Shown: piece by piece, positions 1 to 6,678 of the stretch | Layout of the letters: each line of letters starts with the position of its first letter | How positions within the stretch are numbered: position 1 is the stretch's first letter | DNA from: Deinococcus cellulosilyticus NBRC 106333 = KACC 11606 | GTDB lineage: Bacteria; Deinococcota; Deinococci; Deinococcales; Deinococcaceae | Assembly (NCBI RefSeq): GCF_007990775.1 | Contig: NZ_BJXB01000040.1 | Span: 1-35,313 of the forward strand | Direction of reading: 5' to 3' | DNA: 35,313 nucleotides | Made by a program: the position numbers and the translations under genes | Notes under the pieces: generated by a model | Told to the model about the DNA's origin: nothing | Seen by the model: only the letters and a program-made list of their open reading frames with translations | Database searches by the model: none

Positions 1-177
1 GGGACATTTGTCAATAATCAAAACCACATTTATGTATTAGGTAAACAATTAAAACCAATTTTCGGAATTTGATTGTTTTATTCGCCACTTTGCTGCTGTA
101 AACCCACACGAAGTTCAGAAAATGCACTCTGCAGGAAAGAAGTAAAACCAGAAAAGACAAAAACGCTACACGTGCAC

Positions 178-201
178 ACCCGGTTTACATTTGAACCGGG
201 T
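178..201. repeat. 8-bp inverted repeat upstream of CoA-binding gene
   Basis: Perfect arms ACCCGGTT (178-185) and AACCGGGT (194-201) around an 8-nt loop. No T-run follows on either strand, so it is either an operator, a processed hairpin, or the terminator of a gene ending before the window. The rest of 1-235 is AT-rich and I see no gene in it; the reading frame that extends upstream of 286 lacks an SD and shows no protein-like character. Confidence 0.4.
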
Positions 202-235
202 TCACAGGAAGCTTTTCAAGCAGGACACTCTTCAC

Positions 236-264
236 TTCGCATCTGGTCAGAACACGCCTATGGT
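236..264 (+). promoter_or_regulatory. Promoter of the CoA-binding protein gene
   Basis: TTCGCA (236-241), 17-nt spacer, TATGGT (259-264). Transcription would begin near 271, directly before the AAGGAG ribosome site, giving a leader of about 15 nt. Confidence 0.45.
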
Positions 265-285
265 GAGGTGAAAAGGAGTCCAGCC

Positions 286-786
286 ATGACCCGACTGAAC
301 AATCTGGTCCAGCAGTTCCTCGTGCAAAAAAGCATCGCAGTGGTGGGCGTGTCCGAGAAAAAAGAAACAGGAGCAACGTTCAACTACAAGAAATTCAAAG
401 AGGCAGGTTACCGGGTCTACCCCATCAATCCACACCTGCAAACCTTCCAGGGATCAGTGTGTTACCCGGACCTCAAATCCCTTCCTGAGAAGGTGGACGC
501 TGTCTTCGTTCTGGCCAACCCGGGCGTCACCCAGAAAATCGTCGAGGAGTGCGTGAGGCTCGGGATCAAGTACGTCTGGATGCACTGCATGATGGGCGTC
601 AAACCCGGTGCCATGAAAGACCAGACCAGTGTTTCTGCTGAAGCCATCAAACTCTGTCAGGAACACGGCATCCACGTGATTCCGGGGTCCTGCCCTGCAC
701 AATTCCTGAACCCAGACTTTGGCCACAGGATGATTCGGGGGGTTTGCGGCCTGATGGGGAACCTGAAGATCAGGACCCCTGCCTGA
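286..786 (+). CDS. CoA-binding (Rossmann-fold) protein
   Basis: A 166-residue protein of the CoA-binding domain family, small single-domain proteins with the nucleotide-binding fold seen in succinyl-CoA synthetase alpha. The N-terminal run SIAVVGVSEKKETGATFNY is the typical first strand, Gly-rich loop and helix; later segments contain YPINPH and VDAVFVLANPG, also characteristic. The ATG at 286 is chosen because AAAAGGAG ends about 7 nt before it, whereas the frame open from 73 has no SD and would add 71 residues unlike the family. Cytosolic, no signal peptide. Function of these stand-alone proteins is not settled; a CoA or acyl-CoA ligand is inferred from the fold. It is a single-gene unit, convergent with the hydrolase at 803. 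Confidence 0.88.
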   Translation: MTRLNNLVQQFLVQKSIAVVGVSEKKETGATFNYKKFKEAGYRVYPINPHLQTFQGSVCYPDLKSLPEKVDAVFVLANPGVTQKIVEECVRLGIKYVWMHCMMGVKPGAMKDQTSVSAEAIKLCQEHGIHVIPGSCPAQFLNPDFGHRMIRGVCGLMGNLKIRTPA

Positions 787-802
787 AAAAAGGGGCAGGA
801 CT

Positions 803-2008
803 TCACTCTGCTGGGGTCCTGCCTGACTGTTCCAGCTTCAGTCCTGCTCTGCCATTGGAAGTGAATCCTTTCAGGCCGTTTTCATCCTGCAAGTAGGCCA
901 CCATCGCTGTTTCACCTTTCAAGTGAAGCCCCAGAAAGGCCGTCACAAAGTGCTGCATGATGTTGTTCATGCGCACCGTGTCCCATACGGGATCAGCGTA
1001 GTGTTTGAAATCGATGGGGTCTGCCTCAGCTTCAAAGGGTGCAGGGATCGGAGCAGCAACATTGTGATTGGCTTCCTCAAAAGTCAGAAGGTGTCTTTCT
1101 GTACCCGTGAGGCAGTGAAAGACCGCTTTCACACCCGTTTCATATCCCGCCACCTCGTCCCTTGACCCACCCATCAGAAACACAGGCACTTTCACGTCGG
1201 CAAAAGCTTCAGGTTGCCAGAGACCATAATTCATGCCCCAGGGTGCAACGGCCACGGCGGCACGGATTCTGGGGTCTATGGCGCGGTGATATTCAGGGTT
1301 GCTGTGGGCACGTTCCTGCAGGAGACCCAAAGGAGGCCCTTCAGGTGAAACCACAGCAGCATCACTGAAGCCTGCCCCGATGCTGTTGAGGACCCCGTAT
1401 CCGCCCATGGAATACCCAATCAGAGCCTTGCGATCTGTGTCCACCAGTCCAGAGAACAGTCCAGGCTGGTCTTTCAGATCGTTGATTTCCTGAAGCACAA
1501 ATTGCTGGTCCAGGGGCCTGTTGTAGAGCGTGCTGTTGAACCCTGACAGGTCGCTGTAGGTGCTGTCGGTGTGGTCGATGGACACCACCACATAACCTTT
1601 GCTGGCCAGATTTTCGCCCAGATGGGCCATCAGGTAGCGGTTCCCAGGATAACCATGAGACAGCACAACCAGAGGGTAGGGTCCCTGCTCCGTGAGGGGA
1701 CGGGCATTTCGAACGGCCTGACCATGCAGCGTTGTGGGGGTTTTGCCGTCTCTGATCACGGTGTGGTACTGGGTGCCCTTTTGCTGGCCTGCATGCAGCT
1801 CTGCCGGATACCAGACTTCAAGGGTGAGGGGCCTGGGGGCAAACACCAACTCGGTGATGGAATTCAGAACATCTGCCCTTCTGGGATCGGTCCAGTGCAG
1901 GGTTTGCACTCCGACGCTGAAAGGGCCAGGTGCAGCAAGTTCAGGCGCATCTGGCCTGACCAGATCAATGCGGTTTTGCCGGGTTGCTGTTTCAGTTCTG
2001 GTGTTCAT
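803..2008 (-). CDS. Alpha/beta hydrolase (dienelactone / PAF-acetylhydrolase type)
   Basis: A 401-residue alpha/beta-hydrolase. Visible family marks: strand plus oxyanion turn VVLSHGYPGN (about 114-123), nucleophile elbow GYSMGG with Ser200 (GxSxG), and a late His in EANHN that is the likely catalytic base. The layout resembles platelet-activating-factor acetylhydrolase-like and dienelactone hydrolase-like enzymes; the substrate cannot be read from sequence. ATG 2008 is chosen because GGTGGGG lies just upstream; an in-frame TTG at 2026 is less likely. No clear signal peptide is visible. The promoter overlaps a perfect palindrome (2030-2044), so repression by a TetR-type protein is likely, but no such regulator is encoded nearby. 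Confidence 0.85.
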   Translation of the reverse strand: MNTRTETATRQNRIDLVRPDAPELAAPGPFSVGVQTLHWTDPRRADVLNSITELVFAPRPLTLEVWYPAELHAGQQKGTQYHTVIRDGKTPTTLHGQAVRNARPLTEQGPYPLVVLSHGYPGNRYLMAHLGENLASKGYVVVSIDHTDSTYSDLSGFNSTLYNRPLDQQFVLQEINDLKDQPGLFSGLVDTDRKALIGYSMGGYGVLNSIGAGFSDAAVVSPEGPPLGLLQERAHSNPEYHRAIDPRIRAAVAVAPWGMNYGLWQPEAFADVKVPVFLMGGSRDEVAGYETGVKAVFHCLTGTERHLLTFEEANHNVAAPIPAPFEAEADPIDFKHYADPVWDTVRMNNIMQHFVTAFLGLHLKGETAMVAYLQDENGLKGFTSNGRAGLKLEQSGRTPAE

Positions 2009-2029
2009 GGTCCACCCCACCTGCAAGAA

Positions 2030-2065
2030 TTAGACTGAGTCTAACATCTTGTCCGGTCAGGGCAA
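2030..2065 (-). promoter_or_regulatory. Hydrolase promoter with TetR-like operator
   Basis: Reading the minus strand: -35 TTGCCC (2065-2060), 16-nt spacer, -10 TAGACT (2043-2038). The -10 lies inside the perfect 15-bp palindrome TTAGACTGAGTCTAA (2030-2044; 7-bp arms, central G/C). Size, symmetry and position over the -10 are what TetR-family operators look like; identity of the repressor is unknown. Confidence 0.6.
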
Positions 2066-2112
2066 TGGCATCCGGTCACAGTCCAGGAGTCACAGCCTTC
2101 ACCTGTCTGCAC

Positions 2113-2138
2113 AAAAAAAGACCGAAGTGGCTTCAGTC
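2113..2138 (-). terminator. Rho-independent terminator after the 46-aa ORF
   Basis: On the minus strand an 8-bp stem GACTGAAG/CTTCGGTC (one G-T wobble) with a 3-nt loop is followed by seven T. On the plus strand the same stem has a C-A mismatch, so the element works better for minus transcripts. It starts 2 nt after the stop codon of the small ORF ending at 2141. Confidence 0.75.
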
Positions 2139-2140
2139 TG

Positions 2141-2281
2141 TCATCGGCTTTTTTTGATTTTGCGTCCCAAAGGCCGGAAGGCACGCCTGAACTCTCCAAA
2201 GACCTGCTCCCAGACCCGCACATTCATCAGGAGGAGGCTGCAGACCACCAGCAGGAACAACACCCAGATCAGTGTCATCAT
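2141..2281 (-). CDS. Small membrane protein, 46 aa, leaderless
   Basis: An unlisted short frame: it starts with two ATG codons, has a hydrophobic stretch from about residue 4 to 19 (LIWVLFLLVVCSLLL), then a cationic tail rich in Arg and Lys (RRAFRPLGRKIKKSR). I do not recognise a family. Support for a real gene: -10 element TATGCT (2295-2290) with an upstream TG, 8 nt before the ATG and no SD, which fits the leaderless gene form of Deinococcus; and a good terminator right after the stop. A single membrane-spanning segment with a positive cytoplasmic tail is inferred. It could be an antitoxin-less type I-like peptide or a small accessory subunit; nothing decides this. Confidence 0.5.
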   Translation of the reverse strand: MMTLIWVLFLLVVCSLLLMNVRVWEQVFGEFRRAFRPLGRKIKKSR

Positions 2282-2351
2282 CGCCATTCAGCATAGCATC
2301 AGGCGGGGAAATGTTCACCTGTTGTTACAAAATGCCTGCTGGACTGAACCC

Positions 2352-3662
2352 TCAGAAGGTTGAGCCATCAAAATTGAAGATGATGTACCTGTGGTAATAC
2401 ATCTGGCTGAAAGGATAAGATCCTTCGGACATCACCTCTCGCACGCCCCCATCGCTGTGCAGGACCAGTTTGAAGAACACCATTTTGCCTTGCGTTTCCA
2501 TGCGGGTCAGCAGGTGAAGCTTGAGTTTGAAATCTGCATTGACCTTGGTGAACATTGGCATCTCAATGCTCATTTCACGGTCCCCTTTGAGCTGCTCAAA
2601 AGTCACCGGGTCCAGGAAGGTGTAGATCAGGAACTGGTTCACCCCGAATTCCTCACTGGCCTTCAGAACAGCGCACTCCGGGTTGATGAAAAAATGCCAC
2701 ACATGGTCCACCAGTGTGGGCAGGGGTTTCTGTGGGTACAGCACCTCTCCTACAGGCGTCTTGATGCGCACACAGTAGAACTGTTCGGCCAGAAAAGAAG
2801 AAATCATCAGGTCCAGAAAAGCCCGTTTGCCTGGCACAGACAGATCGTGTGGATAGCCTGTGAGCCTGACCCACTGGCCCGAAGGGAAACCACTCAGGTC
2901 GGGCAGCAACTGGTCTGAAGGGTCCACCACCTGGTAGCGTCCATCTGTGTAGATGCCATAAGGGTAATCGTGGGCAACCCGCTCCAGCACATATTGCTGG
3001 AAAGGCTCCTGGTGCATGGGAAACCCAAACTGGGCATCATAGAAACCAGGTTTGTAGTCCTGATCTGGATAAAGCTGCTCTTTGATGGTGCTGAAGAAGT
3101 ACATGGAAGCAGAGATCAGCTGCACTTTCTCCTGCAGATCCTGGGAGCCATGCTGCCTGACCCACTCGCGGTTTTCATGGTCCAGTTTGCGGATCAGGCC
3201 CATGAAGATGTTCCAGCGGCGCTGGTCCACAGCCTGTTTCAGGGCAACAAACTCTGGAGCGTGAATCTTCAGGAACTCCTTGTACTGCTCCAGGTCATGG
3301 AAAGGATCATAGGCCAGAAAGAAGGCCCCATCGTCTTCAATGGCCCGCATTTCCTCCAGAACCTGTTGGGCCGCGGCAATCTGGTCTTGCAGGCTTTCCA
3401 GCAATTGCAACTGGGAATCGTGCACCAGTCTGAGCAGCATCATCCACTCTTCAGGGCTGGCCGGGAGGGGTTTGGGAACGGGAAAAGGATTGCCTTCAGA
3501 GTCCATGGGGGTGAAATGCCCCTCACCCCGGGACAGTTTCTGCACCAATTCAAGGTCCTGTGCGGAAAACAGATCCAGATTCAAGCGAACAGAGTATTTG
3601 CCAGGCCCCTGGGAGATTTCACGTTGGTTCGCTGGCAATTTCAGAATCTGCGGACGGTTCAC
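2352..3662 (-). CDS. Hypothetical protein, about 436 aa, family not recognised
   Basis: A long frame with normal codon use and protein-like sequence throughout, no signal peptide or membrane segment. The central third is charged and helical (LVHDSQLQLLESLQDQIAA, then repeated LEQYKEF/VALKQAV), the C-terminal third is beta-like and aromatic-rich (YYHRYIIFNFDGSTF at the end). I recognise no catalytic motif. The start is uncertain: GTG at 3662 follows -10 TATACT (3675-3670) by 7 nt, fitting a leaderless mRNA; an in-frame TTG at 3692 would add 10 residues but has no SD. The upstream gap carries a long hairpin (3715-3763). No neighbour suggests a function. Confidence 0.75.
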   Translation of the reverse strand: MNRPQILKLPANQREISQGPGKYSVRLNLDLFSAQDLELVQKLSRGEGHFTPMDSEGNPFPVPKPLPASPEEWMMLLRLVHDSQLQLLESLQDQIAAAQQVLEEMRAIEDDGAFFLAYDPFHDLEQYKEFLKIHAPEFVALKQAVDQRRWNIFMGLIRKLDHENREWVRQHGSQDLQEKVQLISASMYFFSTIKEQLYPDQDYKPGFYDAQFGFPMHQEPFQQYVLERVAHDYPYGIYTDGRYQVVDPSDQLLPDLSGFPSGQWVRLTGYPHDLSVPGKRAFLDLMISSFLAEQFYCVRIKTPVGEVLYPQKPLPTLVDHVWHFFINPECAVLKASEEFGVNQFLIYTFLDPVTFEQLKGDREMSIEMPMFTKVNADFKLKLHLLTRMETQGKMVFFKLVLHSDGGVREVMSEGSYPFSQMYYHRYIIFNFDGSTF

Positions 3663-3714
3663 AGTTAACAGTATAAAATTACTTTCGGTCAAAAATCACC
3701 GATCAGATCTCAAT

Positions 3715-3763
3715 GGAGCCTGAACAGGGCAGTACTGGCAGAGGGTCACCCTGCTCAGGTTCC
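3715..3763. terminator. Long hairpin between the minus-strand genes ending 3775 and starting 3662
   Basis: Arms 3715-3729 and 3749-3763 pair over 15 positions with one A-C mismatch and one G-T wobble, loop 19 nt. There is no T-run. A shorter alternative stem AGGGT/ACCCT forms inside the loop and right arm. Probably ends the transcript of the gene at 3775, or stabilises its 3' end. Confidence 0.5.
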
Positions 3764-3774
3764 CTCGGCTGCTT

Positions 3775-4050
3775 TCAGAGTTCAGCCAGAATCTCCTGAA
3801 GTCTGGCCTCAATCAGGATTCTGTCGGTCCCGGAGGGGAAATCAGCCAGAAGCAGGGTTTCCCCTCCCAGCAGGTGGGCTTCGATCAGGCAGCGGAATTC
3901 TCCACTCACCGAATGCAGTCCTTCTCCGGGAACAAGCTGATTGTCCCGAAACACCACTTTTGAGATCAGGTCAAGGTTGATGTACACATCTGGATTGCCA
4001 AAAGAACGGTATCTGGCCATGCTTCCAGTGTAGATCGGGACCTCTTGCAC
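3775..4050 (-). CDS. Small hypothetical protein, about 91 aa
   Basis: Protein-like frame with alternating hydrophobic strands (VYINLDLISKVVF, ETLLLADF) and a C-terminal helix (ILIEARLQEILAEL). The pattern 'short strand with N-x-D-L-I, second strand, closing helix' loosely recalls FlbD-like or PH-like small beta proteins, but I would not assign it. The start is not firm: GTG 4050 has GGAAGG 3 nt upstream; ATG 4020 would give 81 residues; the frame is open to 4143 but that would overlap the SD and start of the divergent gene at 4137. Divergently placed to the DUF427 gene. Confidence 0.6.
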   Translation of the reverse strand: MQEVPIYTGSMARYRSFGNPDVYINLDLISKVVFRDNQLVPGEGLHSVSGEFRCLIEAHLLGGETLLLADFPSGTDRILIEARLQEILAEL

Positions 4051-4136
4051 AACCCTTCCGAAGGCATTCTCAGGCAAGGTGATGCAGCACACCCAAAGCC
4101 TTCTCCAGACATCCGAGAATGAACCCAGGAGGTCCC

Positions 4137-4418
4137 ATGCCAAAAGCCATCTGGAACAATCAGGTCATTGCAGAGAGTGACGACACTGTGGTTGTCGAAG
4201 GCAACCACTATTTTCCCAGATCATCTGTCAATGCACAGTTCCTGAAACCCAGCACCACCCACACCACCTGCCCCTGGAAAGGCGAGGCCAGTTACCACAC
4301 GCTGGAAGTGAATGGTCAGCAAAATCCAGATGCAGCCTGGTACTATCCTCAGCCCAAAGAGGCAGCAAAACACATCAAAGACCGCATTGCTTTCTGGAAG
4401 GGCGTGCAGGTTCAATAA
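4137..4418 (+). CDS. DUF427 family protein
   Basis: A 93-residue protein matching the small DUF427 domain: MPKAIWNNQVIAESD at the start, VVVEGNHYFP, then the conserved TTCPWKGEASYH segment and the ending WYYPQPKEAAKHIKDRIAFW. The biochemical role of this family is unknown. ATG 4137 has a full AGGAGGT (4127-4133) 3 nt upstream; the frame is open to 4119 but that ATG has no SD. It converges with the HD hydrolase gene, with only 19 nt between the two stops. Confidence 0.85.
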   Translation: MPKAIWNNQVIAESDDTVVVEGNHYFPRSSVNAQFLKPSTTHTTCPWKGEASYHTLEVNGQQNPDAAWYYPQPKEAAKHIKDRIAFWKGVQVQ

Positions 4419-4437
4419 TTCACGTTCCAGATGGAAA

Positions 4438-5121
4438 TCACATGCGCAGGAAATGCTGCCGGAACTCTCCTGCCCCGTAGTCGCTGACCCCCAGCATGCG
4501 TTCGGTTTCCTGGGTGGTGCGGGCCAGCAGTTTCACCAGCCTCTGGTAACGGGGGTGGAGGTCACTGCTGGTCTTGCGAAACGCTTCGGTGAGCGCCCGG
4601 TAATACCACAACGTGCCCCATTTGCCTCCGGTGAACCTGCTCCACACAGCGTCCCCAATGTCCAGGTAATCTTCCTGAATGGAACGTGCGTTGTACACCT
4701 TGTCGGCAAGAGCGACCAGGCGGGCAGAAGCAGACTTGTCAGGGATGCCCTGCAGATAACGCTCCTTGCGCCCAAGCCAGTCTGCCCGCACGTCCTGTGC
4801 CCGATCTTTGGCTTCCTTTGAAGCGTCTGTGCAGCCCAGAACAATGTCCAGCACTTCGTCTCCAAAGAGTCTTCGGATGTCTGGGATGGCGGCTTCGCCC
4901 ACATCTTCAATGGTGTCGTGGAGCAACGCAGCGATGGCCTCGGTTTCATTGCCTCCGTGTTCGATCACCAGACTGCACACCCCGAGCAGGTGCCCCAGAT
5001 AAGGCACGGGCAGGGGGCCTTTGCGGGTCTGGGTGTGGTGGTTGCGGTAGGCAAAATCCAGTGCAATTTGAAATGATTCGGTCAGCAGTGCAGGAGAAAC
5101 CATCATAGAGAGAGTGTACAT
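4438..5121 (-). CDS. HD-domain phosphohydrolase, SpoT/MESH1-like
   Basis: About 227 residues. The first half matches the HD hydrolase domain of Rel/SpoT and the stand-alone MESH1-type alarmone hydrolases: FAYRNHHTQTRKG, H44 in YLGHLLGV, the metal-binding H68-D69 pair in ALLHDTIED, E72-D73, and ALADKVYNA carrying the later metal-binding Asp. No synthetase, TGS or ACT domain follows. A (p)ppGpp 3'-pyrophosphohydrolase or related nucleotide hydrolase is therefore plausible but inferred from the motif pattern. Start choice: ATG 5121; the frame continues to ATG 5220 but those 33 residues (Arg/Gly/Pro-rich) look unlike the family; ATG 5106 is another option. None has a strong SD. Confidence 0.8.
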   Translation of the reverse strand: MYTLSMMVSPALLTESFQIALDFAYRNHHTQTRKGPLPVPYLGHLLGVCSLVIEHGGNETEAIAALLHDTIEDVGEAAIPDIRRLFGDEVLDIVLGCTDASKEAKDRAQDVRADWLGRKERYLQGIPDKSASARLVALADKVYNARSIQEDYLDIGDAVWSRFTGGKWGTLWYYRALTEAFRKTSSDLHPRYQRLVKLLARTTQETERMLGVSDYGAGEFRQHFLRM

Positions 5122-5298
5122 GCTGCCTGAGCCCCTGCGCGGTGTCCGTGCCTCAGGAACAGTCAACCCGGGAATGTCCAGTTGTGCTCTGGTGCAGCCC
5201 TCTTCTCCAGTTTCAGACATGGTGCATCTGACCTGGCCACATGAACAATGGCAACAGCAGGGTCATGCCTTGCAGAAGAGGCGCTCTGACTGAAGCAG

Positions 5299-5304
5299 TA
5301 TGCT
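5299..5304 (+). promoter_or_regulatory. -10 element of a leaderless gene
   Basis: TATGCT ends 5 nt before the ATG at 5310 and no SD precedes that ATG. Decides the start of the following gene. Confidence 0.5.
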
Positions 5305-5309
5305 GAGAC

Positions 5310-5603
5310 ATGGACACCTTCCTGCAGCAGAAACCCGAGATCACTGGCCTGGACCTCCGTCATGACCTCATTGTGGGGATGGTGCTCACGGTGCGCTTTC
5401 AGGAACGCCACCTGATCTGCATGGGCGTGCAGGATCTCACCATCCTGGCGCATCCCCTGGTCCTGCCTGTGAGCCCTTTGCTCCTGATCTACCCGCAACA
5501 CCACGACGACCCGGATGAAACGCTGTACACCATCAAGGACAATCAGGAGAAGTTCATCCGGCTGTATTGCCAGAGTTACGAGTGGACCGACGCCGTGCTG
5601 TAG
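5310..5603 (+). CDS. Hypothetical protein, 97 aa
   Basis: Family not recognised. The sequence alternates short hydrophobic strands (LIVGMVLTVRF, HLICMGVQDLTILAHPL, VSPLLLIYPQ) with an acidic, His-rich turn (QHHDDPDE), suggesting a small beta protein in the cytosol. No signal peptide. A TANNNT element 5 nt upstream and lack of SD suggest a leaderless transcript. The TAG stop sits inside the first copy of the GTAGGGGYG palindromic repeat (5597-5625). It is divergent from the HD hydrolase and convergent with the DUF4126 gene. Confidence 0.65.
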   Translation: MDTFLQQKPEITGLDLRHDLIVGMVLTVRFQERHLICMGVQDLTILAHPLVLPVSPLLLIYPQHHDDPDETLYTIKDNQEKFIRLYCQSYEWTDAVL

Positions 5604-5625
5604 GGGCGGGTTGCTTGCTCGCCCC
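5597..5625 (+). repeat. GTAGGGGYG palindromic repeat, copy 1
   Basis: 29-nt element starting GCTGTAGGGGCG and ending CGCCCC; the 6-bp arms GGGGCG/CGCCCC can form a hairpin. It matches 13344-13372 in the same orientation over the outer positions, with a C-G pair where that copy has T-A. It overlaps the stop codon of the 97-aa gene and lies in a convergent junction. No T-run. Confidence 0.6.
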
Positions 5626-5649
5626 ACAATGAACGAACATCAAAAACCC

Positions 5650-6243
5650 TCAAACTGCAGCCTTCCTGCGTCCAACACCAAAAATGCGCCGGACCATCTT
5701 CCAGAGCAGCACAATGACGAGCACGCAGATCAGAACCAGAACCCCAATGATGCTTGCTGCCACATAAGGGTACTGATGAAGCAGGTAAAGCAGGGTGGGG
5801 GTCAGCAGGTCTTCAAACAGGCTGAGAGCCCAGTTGCTGAAAGGCTCCGGACTGGCATTGACGGTGGCCCTGGCACTGGCCTTTGCAAAATGGCTGGTGG
5901 CTGCAACAGTGCCTCCCAGAATGCCCAGTGCGTACTGCACTGAGGTGCTGTCTCCTTCTGGCACGAACTGGGCCGCAATCCAGCCTGCCACCGGAAGCCG
6001 GATGAAGGTGTGCACGGTGTCCCAGGTGGAATCCACCCAGGGAACCTTGTCTGCAAAAAACTCGATGAGCACCATCAGGCCTGTGGCCACCAGCACGTAG
6101 GGACTGCTGAGCAGGTGCATGCCTGCTGGCAGGTTGACCCAGTTCATCAGGTCGGCCATTCCGGCCAGGAACAGCACCATGTAAAGCCGCAGTCCGCTGA
6201 GCCAGCTCAGGCCCAGGCCAGAGAGGGTGGTTAAAGGGTCCAT
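5650..6243 (-). CDS. DUF4126 family integral membrane protein
   Basis: A 197-residue membrane protein with the family's marks: N-terminal GLGLSWLSGLRLYMVLFLAG, a helix with LIEFFADKVPWVDSTWDTVHTFIRLP, a Gly/Ala helix LGILGGTVAATSHFAKASARATVNASPEPFSNW, and a strongly hydrophobic C-terminal segment (about 160-184) ending in a basic tail. Function of DUF4126 is unknown. The -10 TAAGAT (6255-6250) stands 6 nt before the ATG without SD, so it is probably leaderless. It is divergent from the cytochrome c gene. Confidence 0.85.
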   Translation of the reverse strand: MDPLTTLSGLGLSWLSGLRLYMVLFLAGMADLMNWVNLPAGMHLLSSPYVLVATGLMVLIEFFADKVPWVDSTWDTVHTFIRLPVAGWIAAQFVPEGDSTSVQYALGILGGTVAATSHFAKASARATVNASPEPFSNWALSLFEDLLTPTLLYLLHQYPYVAASIIGVLVLICVLVIVLLWKMVRRIFGVGRRKAAV

Positions 6244-6313
6244 GACACCATCTTAAAAGGCTTTTCATCTGCACTCTGTGCAAAAGGGTGCATGATGGAC
6301 CATGGAGGTCACC

Positions 6314-6628
6314 ATGAAACATCTTTTGATCGTTGGATGTGCACTTCTTTCCTCACTGGCCCTGGCTGCCCCTCCAAAAGGGGATGCCAAGGCCGGAAAA
6401 ACCCTTTTCCAGACCAACTGCTCGGGCTGTCATGGCTCGAAGGCTGAAGGGGCGTTTGGTCCCAAACTGGCTGGAGACGCCTCGAAATGGAAGTTTGAGC
6501 TGTTCAAGCGTGCCCTCACCAAAGGCCTGGACGACAAGGGCAAAAAACTGCAACCATCCATGCCCCACTTCAAGTTCACCGACAAGCAGATCGCGAACAT
6601 ACAGGCTTACCTGAAAACCCTCAAGTGA
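6314..6628 (+). CDS. Small exported cytochrome c
   Basis: A 104-residue class I mono-haem cytochrome c. A cleavable signal peptide (MKHLLIVGCALLSSLALA) leads to a haem site CSGCH (Cys36, Cys39, His40); Met83 in PSMPHF is the probable sixth ligand. It would act outside the cytoplasmic membrane as a small electron carrier, for instance between the bc complex encoded at 28.7-31.7 kb and a terminal oxidase (inference). ATG 6314 is chosen over the in-frame ATG 6302 because GGAGGT (6304-6309) precedes it by 4 nt. The sequence 6302-6309 is an 8-nt perfect complement to the loop of the candidate RNA at 8111-8184. Confidence 0.9.
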   Translation: MKHLLIVGCALLSSLALAAPPKGDAKAGKTLFQTNCSGCHGSKAEGAFGPKLAGDASKWKFELFKRALTKGLDDKGKKLQPSMPHFKFTDKQIANIQAYLKTLK

Positions 6629-6635
6629 GTGCAGA

Positions 6636-6672
6636 GGAAATGGACAGGGTTTTCTCTACACTGTCCATTTCC
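6636..6672. terminator. Perfect 12-bp hairpin between convergent genes
   Basis: Arms 6636-6647 and 6661-6672 are perfect complements, loop 13 nt, without a T-run on either strand. It sits between the stops of cytochrome c (6628) and flotillin (6679) and could serve both transcripts. Confidence 0.6.
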
Positions 6673-6678
6673 TGCCAT

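Noticed and set aside
3775..4050. FlbD-like flagellar protein
   Set aside because: Only a loose strand-helix pattern; no flagellar genes are present.
5220..5220. ATG 5220 as start of the HD hydrolase
   Set aside because: It would add 33 residues rich in Arg/Gly/Pro unlike the family; the -10 candidate before it (TCAGAT) is poor. Kept only as an alternative.
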